Shown here in pieces: positions 39,194 through 51,615 of a DNA stretch of 64,000 nucleotides. The stretch spans positions 1 to 64,000 of the forward strand of contig SWDT01000223.1 in the NCBI GenBank assembly GCA_009193035.1, written 5' to 3'. The translations under genes were made by a program, and so were the position numbers. This DNA is from Halicephalobus mephisto (Eukaryota > Nematoda > Chromadorea > Rhabditida > Panagrolaimidae). The notes below the pieces were generated by a model, which saw only the letters and a program-made list of their open reading frames with translations, did no database searches and was not told the origin of the DNA. Numbering within the stretch: the stretch's first letter is position 1; each line of letters starts with the position of its first letter.

Positions 39194-42100
39194 ATGGCCG
39201 CTTCTATCCCGATCACCTCTGGGGATCCTCAAGCAACTCAAAGGCTAATCAATACGATGAATATGCTTTTGGTAAGTTTGTTGACTTTTTCGATTTTTTT
39301 TAAATTTTCGATTTTCTTCATTTTTTAAGATTTTTCTAAATTTTCAATTTTCTTCATTTTTTAAAATTTTCAATTTTTTTCATTTTTAAATTTTTCTAAA
39401 TTTTCGATTTTCTTCTTTTTTTAAGATTTTTAAAAATTTTTGATTTTCTTCTTTTTTTAAATTTTCAATTTTCTTAATTTTTTAACTTTTTTCCAAAAAT
39501 TTTTGACTTTTTTAATTCTCAATTTTCTTTATTTTTTGAAAATTTTCGTTTTTTTAAAAAAATTTTTATTGATCGATATAGTACGGTATTATTTTATAAA
39601 ATTTAAAATACTTCAATTTTTTGAACGTTTGGCTTCAAATTTAAAGTTTTTTATTTATTTCGAAAATTGTGTTTTGAACAGGGAAATTATTTTTTTTCAA
39701 TAGAATGTATGGGAATTTTTATATTAAATAGAATTTTGGAAATGTTTGGAAGTTTTTAGAATTCAATAAAAAGTCCAATTTTGAGAAATTTATTGATATT
39801 TTCAAAATAATCCAAAATTATTTGAAATCTTTAATTTTCGAAGTTCATAAAAAAACAATTTTTTGAAAAAGTTTATAAAAAATTAATTTTATAAAAAAGT
39901 AACCTTTTAGAAACATAATTTTTTAGAAAAATAAATTTTTAAAAATTTTTTGTGAAAATTTAATTTTATAAAAATGTAACATTTTAGAAAATTTTTGTAA
40001 AAATATAATTTTATAAAAAAGTAACTTTTTAGAAAATATTTAGAAACATAAATTTTTAAAAACATAATTTTATAAAAAAATAATTTTTTAAAAAATTGTT
40101 ATAAGAAAAGTAATTTTATAAAAGAAATAACTTTTTAGAAAAACAACTTTGTGTTTTACTTTACCTGAGTTCGAAAGATCAAAAGCTCGCCAGTTTTATT
40201 GAGCTCTTTGATTTTCCAATATTTTTATTTATTTGTGCACTTGAACTCTTCGGTGATCGAAGAATACCGAAAATCCAAAGGTTTTTGAAAAATAAAAAAG
40301 GATAAAAATAATTTTATTTTTCAAGAATTTTTATAAAAATAATTTTAAAAAATAAAACTTTTTCAATAAAAATAAATTTGTAAAATTTTAAAAATATTTT
40401 TTATAAAAATTTTTTTAAAATTATTTAATTTTTAAAGTTTTTTATAAAAAGAATTTTATTTTTTTTTTTAATTTTTTAAAGTTATTTTATTTTTTAAATT
40501 TTTTATAGAAAAATTTTTTTTAAATTTTTTATAAAAAGAATTTTTTTTGAGATTTTTTAATTTTTCTATTTATTTAACCTTTAAAACATTTTTATTTACC
40601 TTCAGAAAGGTTCTGGATTTGATCAACGAAACTTGTTTAAACAGAAGAAACGATCAAATTTCCGAAATTGGGTCAAAAGATAAGGAAATGGGTAACAAAC
40701 TTTTTCTAAAATCTGTTTTCAGAAATCAGATAATTTATGAAATTTCAAAAATAAATTCAAATTTTCGACAAAATTAAAAAAAATAAATTTTTAATAAAAT
40801 TTAAAAAAAAATAAATTTTTAATTAAATTTAAAAAATTAAATTCTTATAAAATTTAAAAAAATAAATTTCTATAAAAGTTTAAAAAAATTAAATTTTTAT
40901 AAAATTTTAAAAAAATAAATTTTTAATAAAATTTTAAAAATACAAATTTTTAATTAAATTTAAAAAATTAAATTTGAGATTTTTTGTAGTCTAATGTTTA
41001 GTGATTAGTTTGTGGGAATCTTAATTGAACTAATTTTTGACATTTCGAAACACAATCCAGGAAGTCTGAAAAATTAAAAATCCCAGGAAAATTAAAAACA
41101 AAAAAATCAATAAAACCACTTTTGGAATTTTTTTAAATTAAAAATTTTCTAGGATTTTTTAGGATTTTCTGGGGATTTTTAGAATTTTTTCAGTTTTCAG
41201 GATTTTCAAAAATTTAATAAAATTTAAAAAATTTTTTTAAATTTAATAAAATTTAAAAAATTTTTTTAAATTTAATAAAATTGTAAATTTTTTAAAATTT
41301 TCTAAAATTATAAATTTTTTAAATTTTAGAAAATTATAAATTTTTTTAAATTTAATAAAATTGTAAATTTTTTAAAATTTTCTAAAATTATAAATTTTTT
41401 AAATTTTAGAAAATTATAAATTTGTAGAATTTTTTAAAATTATAAGTTTTTTAAATTTTCTAAAATTATAAATTTTTTTAAATTTTCAAAAATTATAAAT
41501 TTGTAGAACTTTTAAAAATTATAAGTTTTTTAAATTTTCTAAAATTATAAATTTTTCGGAACTTTTTAGAACTTTCTAGAATTTTATAAAAATTGTTAAA
41601 ACATTTGAAAATTTTATAGAATTTTCTGAAGATTTTTGAGATTTCAAAATTTTTTAAAATTCAACATTTTTTGAAACTTTTTAGAATTTTCTAAAATCCA
41701 TCAAGATTCTGAAATCTTCAAGAATTCTGTACTAATTTTTCAAGAATTTTAAACTAAGAATTACAATTATCTTTGAAAATTTCGGAAATTGAAAATGATT
41801 GCATTTAAAAAATCCGACTTCTGATCTCTGAAATAAGGCGAATTTTAAGTGATCTTTGAAATTCGAAATTATCGGATTGATTTCATTAAACTTTTCAAAA
41901 CGCTTTTCCGACTATAGGGATTTACAGTGCAAATGGAAAAAAGTGATACAGTAGAATCTCTTTAAATGCACCTTCGATAAGCGCAAATCTACTCCAAAAG
42001 CAACTGGTGTACGATCATGACCGCGCGTTGTGTACTGTAGAAGCTCCTTAAATGTATTCTAGATAAACGCACATTCTATATAAAAGTAACTAGCCTGCTG

Positions 42101-45100
42101 TATACTGTAGAAGCTCCTTAAATGAAGCATCAATATACACAAATCTTCTCTAAAGGTAACTGGCGTGCTGTATACTGTAGAAACTCCTTAAATGCATTTT
42201 CAATAAACGTATATTCTATATAAAAGTAACTGGCGTGCTGTATACTGTAGAAGCTCCTTAAATGCATTTTCAATAAACGTATATTCTACATAAAAGTAAC
42301 TGGCGTGCTGTATACTGTAGAAACTCCTTAAATGCATTTTCAATATACGCAAATCTTCCCTAAAGGTAACTAGCCTGCTGTATACTGTAGAAACTCCTTA
42401 AATGTATCCTCGATATACGCTAATTCTATGTAAAAGTAACATTTCTTCCGTTCCTTCGGGTTGCATTTAGGGAGGTTTCACTGTATCTCGTTTTTCCGTT
42501 TTTCCAATCTGGCAATTACTTCGATAATAATCTTCTTCCTGTGAGTACTAATTTAGCATCTTGTTTACAATTTTTCAATCGTCTTTTAAAATTTATTAAA
42601 CACCCCTAATTAACACTAGTCACAGGATGAATCAAGCATCATTGACGTCAAAACCACAACCTAGAATCTGACCTAAACAATGAAGAACAAAAAATTGCTT
42701 TTTTTAAGTCGTCGGTCCTGAAACGAAAAATATACTATTTTTTGACAGGGATTTTTTATATTTAAAAATAAACTATTCGTTCCAAGACTAAAAATTAAAA
42801 AATGTTCAAAAAATTAAAAATTAAAAATTAAAAAAATTATATTTTTAAATCATCGGTCCTGAAACGAAAAATATACTATTTTTTAACAGGGGTTTTTTAT
42901 ATTTAAAAATAAACTATCATTTATTTCAAAACCAAAAATTAAAAAATGTTTAAAAAATTTAAAAAATTATATTTTTAAATCATCGGTCCTGAAACGAAAA
43001 ATATACTATTTTTTAACAGATTTTTTATATTTAAAAATAAACTATTCTTTCCAAGACCAAAAATTTTTAAAATGTTCAAAAAATTATAAAAATTGCTTTT
43101 TTAAATTTATTTTTTCTTGAAACGAAAAATATACTATTTTTTTAACAGGGATTATTTTATAAAAATTTAAATTTTATATTTAAAAGCAAATTATATATTA
43201 TTCAAGACTATAGATTGAAAAACTTTTAAAAAATTAAAAAATAAAAAATTCTTTGATTATTGGTTTTGAAATGGATGATTTTTTAAATATAAAATTAGAC
43301 ATTATTTTTTTAATTTAAATTCATGTTGGAAAAATTATATATTGTTCGTTCCAGGACCATAGGTTAAGATTTCCAAAAAAATAAGGAACTAAAAAATTTT
43401 CTTTTGAAAATTACTGGTCCTGAAACGAATAATGTATAATTTATATCTTCAACTTGACCTTAATTTTTTTAAAGTTGAAATTTTTTCTAAAAATACACAC
43501 TTCAGGATTGGAAAAATTCTTTTTTAAATTATTTTAATCCTGAAACAAAAAATTTACTTTTTTAAAATAATTAATTTTTCGAATTATTTTATATTTGAAA
43601 AATAAACTATAAATTTTTCGTTTCAGGACCAGAAATAAGAAATATTTTTAAAATTAAAAATTATTTCAATCCTAAAACAAAAAATTTACTTTTTTAAAAT
43701 AATTAATTTTTCGAATTATTTTATATTTGAAAAATGAACTCTGTATTGTTCGCTCTGAAACTACAAAGTAAAATATTTTCAAAACAATAAAGAACAAAAA
43801 AATTATTTCAAAAAAGTTTTTGATCCTGAAACGAACAATGCTTAATTTATTTTTCAAATACGTAATTCTTTTTTTTTCCGAAATTTCAACTAATTTTGTG
43901 TTTAAAAAAATGAATTATATATCATTTGCTGTTAAAACTACAATTTTGAAAAATATTTTCAAAAAAAAAATTATTTTTTTTAAAATTATAAAATTTTTTC
44001 TTTAAATTATAAAATTTTTTTTTTAAATTATAAAAATTTTTTTTTTCAAAATTATAATTTTTTTTAAATTATAAAATTTTTTTCAAAATTATAAAAATTA
44101 TTTTTAAATATAAAAATTTAAAAAAAAATTGTCGTTTCTAAAAAGAACAATAGTTATTTTAGATGAAATTTCAAAAACATATTTGTTTAAAAAATTATAA
44201 ATTTTTGTTCCGGGATCATAATTTCTAGAAAAATAAATATTATTTTTTTTCAGAACCAGGAAATTTTTCAAAAACAATTTTCATATTTTTTAAAATATAG
44301 ATTTTTTAATTTTAATTAATTTCATGTTTAAAAAATGAATTTTTCGTTCCGGGATTGTAGTTTTGAAAAATATTTTCAAAAAAATAAAAATTATGAAAAT
44401 TGTTTTTTTAGAAAATTCTTGATCCTGAAAAGAACGATAGTTAATTTGAACAAAATCTTGAAAAACATGTTTGTATTCAAAAATTATAAATTTTCGTTCC
44501 GGAACTATAATATCCAAAAAAATAAAAATCATCAAAATTGTTTTTTCGGAAATTATCGTTTTTGAAAAAAATCATAGTTAATTTAGAAAAAATTTAGAAA
44601 AAAAACATATTTATTTTAAAATTATGGAAATTATTTTTTGAAAACTTCCTGGTTTTGAAAAAAAATAATAGTTAATTTTTTTAAAAATATTTGTCTAAAA
44701 AATAAAAATCATTAAAATTGTTTTTTTCGAAAATTATCGTTTTTGAAAAAAATCATAGTTAATTTAGAAAAAATTTAGAAAAAAAACATATTTATTTTAA
44801 AATTATGGAAATTATTTTTTGAAAACTTCCTAATTTTGAAAAAAAAACAATAGTTAATTTTTTTTTAAATATTTGTTTAAAAAAATTAAAAAATAAAAAT
44901 TATTTTTTCAAAAATTTCCTGATTTTGAAAAAAATAATTTTAAAAATATAGATTTTTCAATTTTCATTAATTTCATATTTAAAAAGTGAATTTTTCGTTC
45001 CGGGATTGTAGTTTTGAAAAATATTTTCAAAAAAATAAAAATTATGAAAATTGTTTTTTGGAAACTTCCTGGTTTTGAAAAAAAAATATTTTTAATCGGA

Positions 45101-48100
45101 AATTTATTAATTTTTTTAAAATAATCTCAAACTAAATTCAATTGAAAAATAGATTCTACATTTTGCACGTAAATACCATCATCGAAAACGTGTTTTTGAA
45201 AATAAAGAAGAAAATTGATCAAAAGATCATCGGTTTCAAAACGAGCAATGTACATTTTTCAATTTAATTTGATTAATGATTTTTTAAATTTAAATGATAA
45301 ACCAAAATGGGTCGACATTTAAAATCATCAAATATCTTCCATTCAAAACCAAAATGAAAATTTTTAAAAAGTACTTTTAATATAAAATTTAAAATTTAAA
45401 TATCTTCCACTTAGGACCAAAATGAGAATTTTTAAGGTTATTTTTAATATAGCTTAAAAGTTGAGATATTTTCAGATAATCCTTACTTGGTCCTAGATGG
45501 GAAGTATTTTTAGTATGGATTAAAATAAAAGTTGAATCATTTTCCATTTAGAAACAAAGAGGGAATTTTTCAAAGTTATTTATAATATGACCTAAAGTTT
45601 GAATAAAAACATTTTCCATTCAAGACCTAATTTTTTAGGTTATTTTTATTATAGCTTAAAATTTAAATAAAAACATTTTCCATTCAAGATCTTATTTTTT
45701 AAGTTATTTTTATTATAACTTAAAATTTGAATAAAAACATTTTCCATTTAGGACCTAATTTTTTAGGTTATTTTTATTATAGCTTAAAATTTAAATAAAA
45801 ACATTTTCTATCCAGAATCAATAGGAAATTCCCCGAGTTTACTTTAATGTAACCGAAAAAATCACATGAATCTGACTTCGTGTATTAGTCCGTTCATGTT
45901 TGCTTGTGAATTTTAATGCACAAATTCAGGACGAACCTCGATAAAGAAACATAATTTGCTACTACTCAATTATTATTCGTGAATTTTTATCTTTAAACCT
46001 GGAATATGTAATTTATGAATTTTAACCCCAATGTACGGAATATGAAAACCAATAAAAGCAAAATCAAAGAACAAAACAGTCAGTCCTTCCTCATTTCCGC
46101 ACACGCGACCTGACGCATCCTCTGTCATGTTTCCGTCCGAGAGTAGTTTCACGTTAATATGATGTCTGTCACATTTTCATTCTATTGTGCTCTCGCGCTC
46201 TTTTGCTCTCTCTGGTCTCTCTCGCCCGTCGCAACCCCCACTCTCGCGCCGTCGGGGGAGTCGCATGGCTGGTCTCTGTTGTACTCTCGCGCTCCCTCGC
46301 TCTCTATGGTTTGTCTCGCACCGTCGGGGATTTACATGGCTGTTTCTTTGTTGTGCTCTCGCGCCTCTTCGCTCTCTCTGTTGTGCTCTCGCACTTCTTC
46401 GTTCTCTCTGTTGTGCTCTCGCCCCACTCCCACGATATCATGTTCTTTCTTTGTCGCGCTCTCATGTTCTCTCTCTGTTGTGCTCTCGTCTCGCTATTTC
46501 TTCGTGCTGGTATTTCTTATATCCTTTTGGTATTTTTGTTTCGTACTATTCCCCATCATGTTCTCGCTTTAGTGTCTCTTTATGTTCTGTTTAACACTCT
46601 GTTTTCAGCCCTTTGTGTGTTCACTCATTTGCTCCGTCTTTCAAATGGTGCACTTGTTTGTCATCTGGGTAGCGGCACTTAGTTACGTGTGTAATGAAAC
46701 AACTTGTTCCTAGCGCAGCTAACTACCTTTCTTGGGTAAAATTATCGTAGTCATATGTCTGTTCTTAGTTCATTAGTTGTATTCAGACATTGATTGTTTT
46801 TTCAAGTTTTTTATTTCAGCAGAACGTGTCTGACAGACATCTCCAACCAGCGCAATTATCTGTTCAGCAACAACTTGCTGCTGCTGTTGGACTTGTTCCA
46901 AGTGCTACATCTGTTTCGTTAACTTCACCTTCGATTTCTGCTACTCAAGCCATGGTCGAGAACTTGTTTAGTTTTCAGAATCAAGTCTCGACAAGTAATC
47001 ATATTCTGAAGCCATTTCAGAACAATGTTCTTCCAACGGAGAATTTCTTTGGATTGAATTCAACTCCGACGACTAATCTTTGTAATGTTCTCGGTCCCAA
47101 CACGATTACTACTCTAAGTAACGGTAATCAAGTCAGTGCATTCCAGCCAGTGAAACATGAGTCGACTCCTGTGTTTAATTCTAATGAAGTCAGTCCTTCC
47201 ACTTCTGCAGGGGTCCAAGTAACGAGTTCGCCTAGCTTGAAAGATGGGAAAATCACTAAAAAGAAGGATTTAGTATGTGATGTCTGTGGGGATGTTGCTC
47301 TCGGAAAACATTACGGAGTTTTTGCTTGTAATGGTTGTAAAGGATTTTTCAGAAGATCTGTCTGGAATGACAAGAAATATAAATGTCGATTTGATAGTAA
47401 ATGTCCTGTTGCAAAAGAACAACGGAATGCCTGTAGGGCTTGTCGTCTTAGAAGATGTATGATGGTTGGGATGAATCCGAGAGCGGTTCAGAATGAAAGA
47501 GGTGATGTTGATGGAGATGGAGCTCATGTTATAAGTGTATCTACTTATTTAGCAAATTCGAAATTAAAACAAAATCAAGAAGAATCTAATTTTAATATTT
47601 CTGAACCTGTCATGAAAACAGTCGAAGTTCAAACAGATGCAATGGAATTATTTGAACCACCATCTGTTAAAAAAGAAATTTCTATGAATATTTTTGAAGA
47701 AAATGAACATTTTATAAAAATGCTTTTGGATTTGGAAGCTTTAATCATGGCCAAAGCTGACACGTTGGATATCGGAGTCGGTGCTCCAGATATTTCTCTT
47801 CAAAAAGATTTTAAATCTGTTTTTTACAATCCTACATTGTTGTGTAACAGAACTCCAATCAATACTGAAGGGAAAACGATTGCTGCTTTGGCCGACACTA
47901 CTCATGATTGGAAACGGTGTTTCGTACTGTATTCGGATTGGCTTCGTGCTTTGCCGGATTTCGAACTTTTTAGTGAAGTTGATAAACTTGCTCTTGCGGA
48001 AGTGAGATATCCGGCTTTTCATTGGTATTCCGTAGCTAATTGGACAATTAAATCCAAATGTGACGGAGTGTGTTACTGTAATGGAACGTATTTCCCCAGG

Positions 48101-49170
48101 GATCCGAAACAACAATGTCTCTATGATCAAAGAAGGGTCGTGGATAGGATGTTTCATTTGCTTGTAGGACCTTTGGAAAAACTTCAGATTTCTGAAGGCG
48201 AAAGAATTCTTCTTGGAATTTTAACGATTTTTTCGAATACTGTAAATGAAATGTCTCCTGCAGGGAAAGAAACGATCAAGAAAATTCGGTCGAGATATTT
48301 GGAATCTTTGAAGCTTCATTTGACCTACAAAAGCGGGATCGAAGACGAAATGCTCATTGCAGAAAGGATCGGAACAGAAACTCTCATGATCTCTTCCATT
48401 TCCGTGAGTAACTAATTTTAAAAAACAGTACTGTAAAAATCAGAATATTTAATAAAAATTTTCGGAAAATTTCAGAATCTTTAAATTTGACTGGATTCTG
48501 AAAAGTTTTAAGTTTTTACGAAATTCTGGAAAACTTCAGAATCTTTTCTATGAGATTCTAGAAGTTCTAATAGAATTCTGTAAATTTTAATGAAACTTCT
48601 AAATGCTTCTGTAAGATTTTGGAAGCTTTTGTAAGATTCTAGAAACTTTCAGAAGCTTCTATGAAATTTTGAGAAATTCTAAAACCTTATATAATCTATG
48701 AAATTTCAAGATTTTAGGAACTTTTGTAAGGTTTTAAGAAATTCTAGAATTCTCAATTTAATTTCTAAAAATTCTATGAAATTCCAAGATTTTAGGAAGT
48801 TTTGTAAGATTTTCAAAAATTCTAGAATTCTCAATTTAATTTTGACAAATTCTATGATTCTCGAACACTTCACAATCCTGCATTGGATTCTGGAAAATCC
48901 CAAAATCGACAAATTCTAGAGTATTTTTAAAATTCCAAAAACGCATGAAATTCTCGAAAGTTTCAAAATTATCAAATTCTTTAGAAACATAAATTTCCAC
49001 AGAATTTTAATATTTTATTTCTTCAGGAACTGGTTCTGCTCACCGGAGACAACGTCAGATTAAACGAGGTACTTGATGTGATTAATTTTTCTCAATTTGG
49101 AGGAAATGCCATCCGCGATATGTGGTATGAGCAGACCAATTTCAAAGTGCCTCCGTCATCTAGTAACTAG
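39194..49170 (+). CDS. Nuclear hormone receptor, 3 exons with a 7.5 kb first intron
   Basis: Exons 39,194-39,271 (26 codons), 46,820-48,403 and 49,027-49,170 join in phase 0 to 601 residues. Exon 1 starts at ATGGCCGCTTCT and ends TTG|gtaagt; exon 2 starts after ttatttcag. The DNA-binding domain begins near residue 179 with CDVCGDVALGKHYG, the P-box is CNGCKG, and the second finger runs KCRF...KC...NAC..C to RLRRCMMVGM. The ligand-binding domain occupies about residues 320-585, with the region WKRCFVLYSDWLRALPDF and a C-terminal helix ending MWYEQTNFKVPPSSSN. The P-box is that of the large nematode HNF4-derived receptor group; the ortholog cannot be named from sequence alone. It would act as a nuclear transcription factor. 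Linking exon 1 to exon 2 is an inference from frame and splice sites. Confidence 0.85.
41947..42485. mobile_element. Tigger/pogo-like inverted-repeat element carrying a 70-base tandem array
   Basis: Ends are TACAGTAGAATCTCTTTAAA on the left and, read from the right end inward, TACAGTGAAACCTCCCTAAA, each bounded by TA. Between them the unit TATACTGTAGAAGCTCCTTA repeats at 42,031, 42,101, 42,171, 42,241, 42,311 and 42,381, an exact period of 70. Each unit resembles the left terminal repeat. No transposase is present. Confidence 0.7.
42643..42650. promoter_or_regulatory. CRE-like palindrome TGACGTCA
   Basis: A full bZIP/CREB consensus lies in a unique island (42,520-42,690) within the nuclear receptor's first intron. 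Function is not shown by sequence. Confidence 0.3.
42700..45080. repeat. Arrays with inverted GGTCCTGAAACGAA / TTCGTTYCAGGACC motifs
   Basis: Units of about 120-190 bases pair a GGTCCTGAAACGAAAAATAT stretch with a downstream TTCGTTCCAAGACC or TTCGTTTCAGGACC stretch, so each unit can fold back. Copies near 42,710, 42,850 and 42,983 are the most alike; later ones drift. A second sub-family (44,290-45,080) has TTTTTCGTTCCGGGATTGTA. Confidence 0.65.
45590..45830. repeat. Tandem repeat, 64-base unit, four copies
   Basis: Units contain AAATAAAAACATTTTCCATT and CTAATTTTTTAGGTTATTTT, recurring at 45,605, 45,669, 45,733 and 45,797. Confidence 0.8.
46180..46600. repeat. CT-rich island with TGTTGTGCTCTCGC repeats
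   Basis: A pyrimidine-rich, GC-richer stretch in intron 1 of the nuclear receptor. CTCTGTTGTGCTCTCGC recurs about every 30 bases (46,320-46,480). Open frames here are by-products of the repeat. Confidence 0.6.
48560..48960. repeat. Degenerate repeat within nuclear receptor intron 2
   Basis: A unit of about 76 bases with TCTATGAAATTYCAAGATTT and TTCTAGAATTCTCAATTTAA is present twice (48,696-48,771 and 48,772-48,847), with weaker copies around it. Confidence 0.6.
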
Positions 49171-49574
49171 GGTTCTGTTATGTCTTAAAACTCTTGTTAT
49201 TTCTTCTGGGTTTCTCGAGCATTTATTTATTAACAGACATTATTTCAGGTCTGTTTGCAAAGCTTTTCGAAATTTGGATTGTCTTCGGCAGTATTCGATC
49301 ATATCCTCAAACCGAACAGAACCGTCTTCTAGTCAAATCTTCTACTTGCTCATTCCGTTTTTTCATATCTAAAATCCGCCTCAGAGATGTATTAATATTA
49401 TTTATAAAGCCTTGTTGTGAGTTGTCCATATCCAAAGTGATATTAAAAATGAGTTTATTGATATTCACCGGTGATCGAATAAAATAATGAATTTTATAAT
49501 TTTGTTTTACAAATTTCGAATATGAAAACACCAACGTAATTAAGAAATTAAAAATATCGTGGAACAGAAAGTCG

Positions 49575-50110
49575 ACTATCGTCATGAGATTCCCTGAGGG
49601 CCATGACGAGTTTGCTTATTTACTGATTCAGATAGTTTTGTGTTAAAGTCACTGAAGAAAGAGTAAAGTCCACTTTCACCACAAGTCCCTAAAGACCATG
49701 ACGAATTTGCTTGTTTACCAGCATATAAGTGGAAAAAACGGAAGTTCAGTCTTATCAAAAAGTCCAATTACAATGACAAATTTATTGATTTGTCTGCGCA
49801 TAGTTAGAGAATGCAAAGTCCACTTTCATCACAAGACCTTAAAGACCACGGCAAAATTCGATTGTTTATCAACATAACCTAAAAAGAAATTGAAGTTCAG
49901 TCTTATCAAAAAAGCCCAATGACAGACAAATTTACTGTTTATCTGCGCATAAATAGAGAATGCACAGTCCACTTTCATCACAAGACCACGGCAAATTCGC
50001 TTGTTTATCAGCATAACTTAAAAAGTAAAAGTTCAGTCTTATCAAAAAATCCTTGGCAACCATGATGAATTCATTGATTCACCAACACTAATTGGAATTC
50101 ACCTAAAAAC
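49575..50110. repeat. Composite tandem repeat, period about 140-150 bases
   Basis: Two alternating half-units: GTCCACTTTCATCACAAGAC (49,668; 49,818; 49,970) and GAAGTTCAGTCTTATCAAAA (49,741; 49,892; 50,029). An earlier, more diverged copy begins near 49,578. Confidence 0.75.
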
Positions 50111-50814
50111 CAATCTAAGAAGAAAGTTAACTTTGTTTTTGTACGAAAGTCCATAATAATCGTAATTTTTTGTCTTCGTATGCGAGTAGGATTTTGTTCA
50201 AAAAGTAATCTTAAGGTAAAGCAGACAGAGTTGAGACTTACGTAATAATATGTAAATCTCTTTAATTGTATTGAATGTATACTGTAGTAAATTAATCTTA
50301 ATCCCCTTTTATGTCGCGCTCATCTAAGACAGGTCCATTATGAAATAAATTAAAATTGAAGAAAATTCTATTGATCAAGTAATAAAGCGTCTTTTGTTAT
50401 TTCTTAAATCTAAGACGGAGAAGTCAGTAAATAGTCGACGAAATACTTACATCTATATAAAAATCAATATTAAAGTTTTTTAACTTTTTCAATCTGAATA
50501 AAACTTACAAAAACGAATAATACAGTAAACTTTCGTTTTTTATAAGCTTAAATTTGACCGATTATCTATGTAGTTTAGTTCTTCTGCTATTCATCTTTGG
50601 ACATAGCAATTTTTTTGCAAAGTCGACATCTTGGAAAAAAATATAAAAAATAAGAACCAATTACATTGTTATAGTTTTCTCTCTGAAAAGTACAATACAC
50701 AAACAATGATCGACTTCAAAGAAGAACTTTTGGGGATATAGAATAATGATGTCAGAAATTGTTAGTACATTGTTCGAAATGTTGTCTCGTCGTTGCTTTA
50801 TTCCGAACACAAAT

Positions 50815-50836
50815 CTCAAACTTGGGTTATTAAACC
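50815..50836 (-). ncRNA. SL1-like 22-mer, possible SL RNA relic or reverse-transcribed leader
   Basis: The minus strand reads GGTTTAATAACCCAAGTTTG plus AG, matching the nematode SL1 leader at 21 of 22 positions (A for T at position 9). The bases after it are ATTTGTG, not the GT donor of an active SL RNA; a GT does follow four bases later. An AATTTCTGA, loosely like an Sm site, lies about 45 bases downstream of the leader end. Chance, a degenerate SL RNA gene, or a retrocopied trans-spliced mRNA end are all possible. Confidence 0.35.
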
Positions 50837-50932
50837 GTTACAAATTCAAACACGATCGATAAATCTTTGTTAAGACTGTTGGCAGTCTCTGGATCGGTGG
50901 CGTTATCGCCGCTCCGATCATATATCCAAAAT
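50830..50932 (-). CDS. Possible terminal exon upstream of and overlapping the SL1-like site
   Basis: On the minus strand, an acceptor (aataacag) ending at 50,933 is followed by 33 open codons (FWIYDRSGDNATDPETANSL...) to tandem TAA TAA at 50,832-50,827, with AATAAA 25 bases further (50,797-50,802). Composition is protein-like but no upstream exon is found. The stop codons lie inside the SL1-like 22-mer, so the two readings compete. Confidence 0.25.
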
Positions 50933-51615
50933 CTGTTATTGAACATGAATAATAAACATGTAGTTTTTGATTATTGTTGTAAAACTAGAGAAAATTGTTG
51001 ACAAAGAACATAGGTACTCTGCAATCGTGTCTAACTGACCGTAATCAACATGTAGAAGCCCTTTATCACGGTCTTCATATAATAGATTCTAACTGAACAC
51101 AATTGATCGCATGGTTGTAATCCAGTAAAGGTTTATCCTAATTCAGCACAACGAACATGCTCAGATCCTTCTTTTCTGCACTTAAAAAGGTATAAGCACA
51201 TTGATTTCACTCAATTACAATCAACTTTCATTGGATTAAAATTCGACATGAGTTTGATCAAGAACTCTTACATGTTAATTACGCTCAGTTAGTCATGATT
51301 GAAAATTACCTGTGAATTTGTTCTCTTTGGAAATCAGAAAATAGATGTAAGATTTCTTAATTTGATGTAGGTTTCTGTTTTATTCACTTCTTGAATATGA
51401 TTGATATATAACATGATGTATAACAGTAGATAGATCAAGATTCGATAACTTTGATTTCGGGATGTTTGCATCCACACTTTAGCTGACTGTAATGTAAGTA
51501 AACTAGCACATATGGTTTCTAAACTAAATACCCTACGTTCTCCAAAGTGGACATACTATAGGTACTGCAGATGAGATGTTAATTGTTTATTAATGTATAA
51601 TTGTTGTGTGCTTAA

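Larger units (their letters stand above)
27920..46060. repeat. About 18 kb block of degenerate AT-rich minisatellite arrays
   Basis: Almost the whole stretch is A/T runs and tandem units of many families (periods about 14 to 160 bases), broken by short unique islands near 28,790-29,400, 33,760-33,990, 36,040-36,240, 38,850-39,271, 42,520-42,690 and 45,830-46,160. The only convincing exon is at 39,194-39,271. The separate arrays are listed individually. Confidence 0.85.

Noticed and set aside
46159..46682. Three overlapping 135-165 codon open frames in the CT island
   Set aside because: All three plus frames are open because of the repeated CTCTCGC-type sequence, so they are a by-product of composition.
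47741..48157. 138-codon minus-strand frame inside the nuclear receptor exon
   Set aside because: It is the shadow of the ligand-binding domain, which is well supported on the plus strand.
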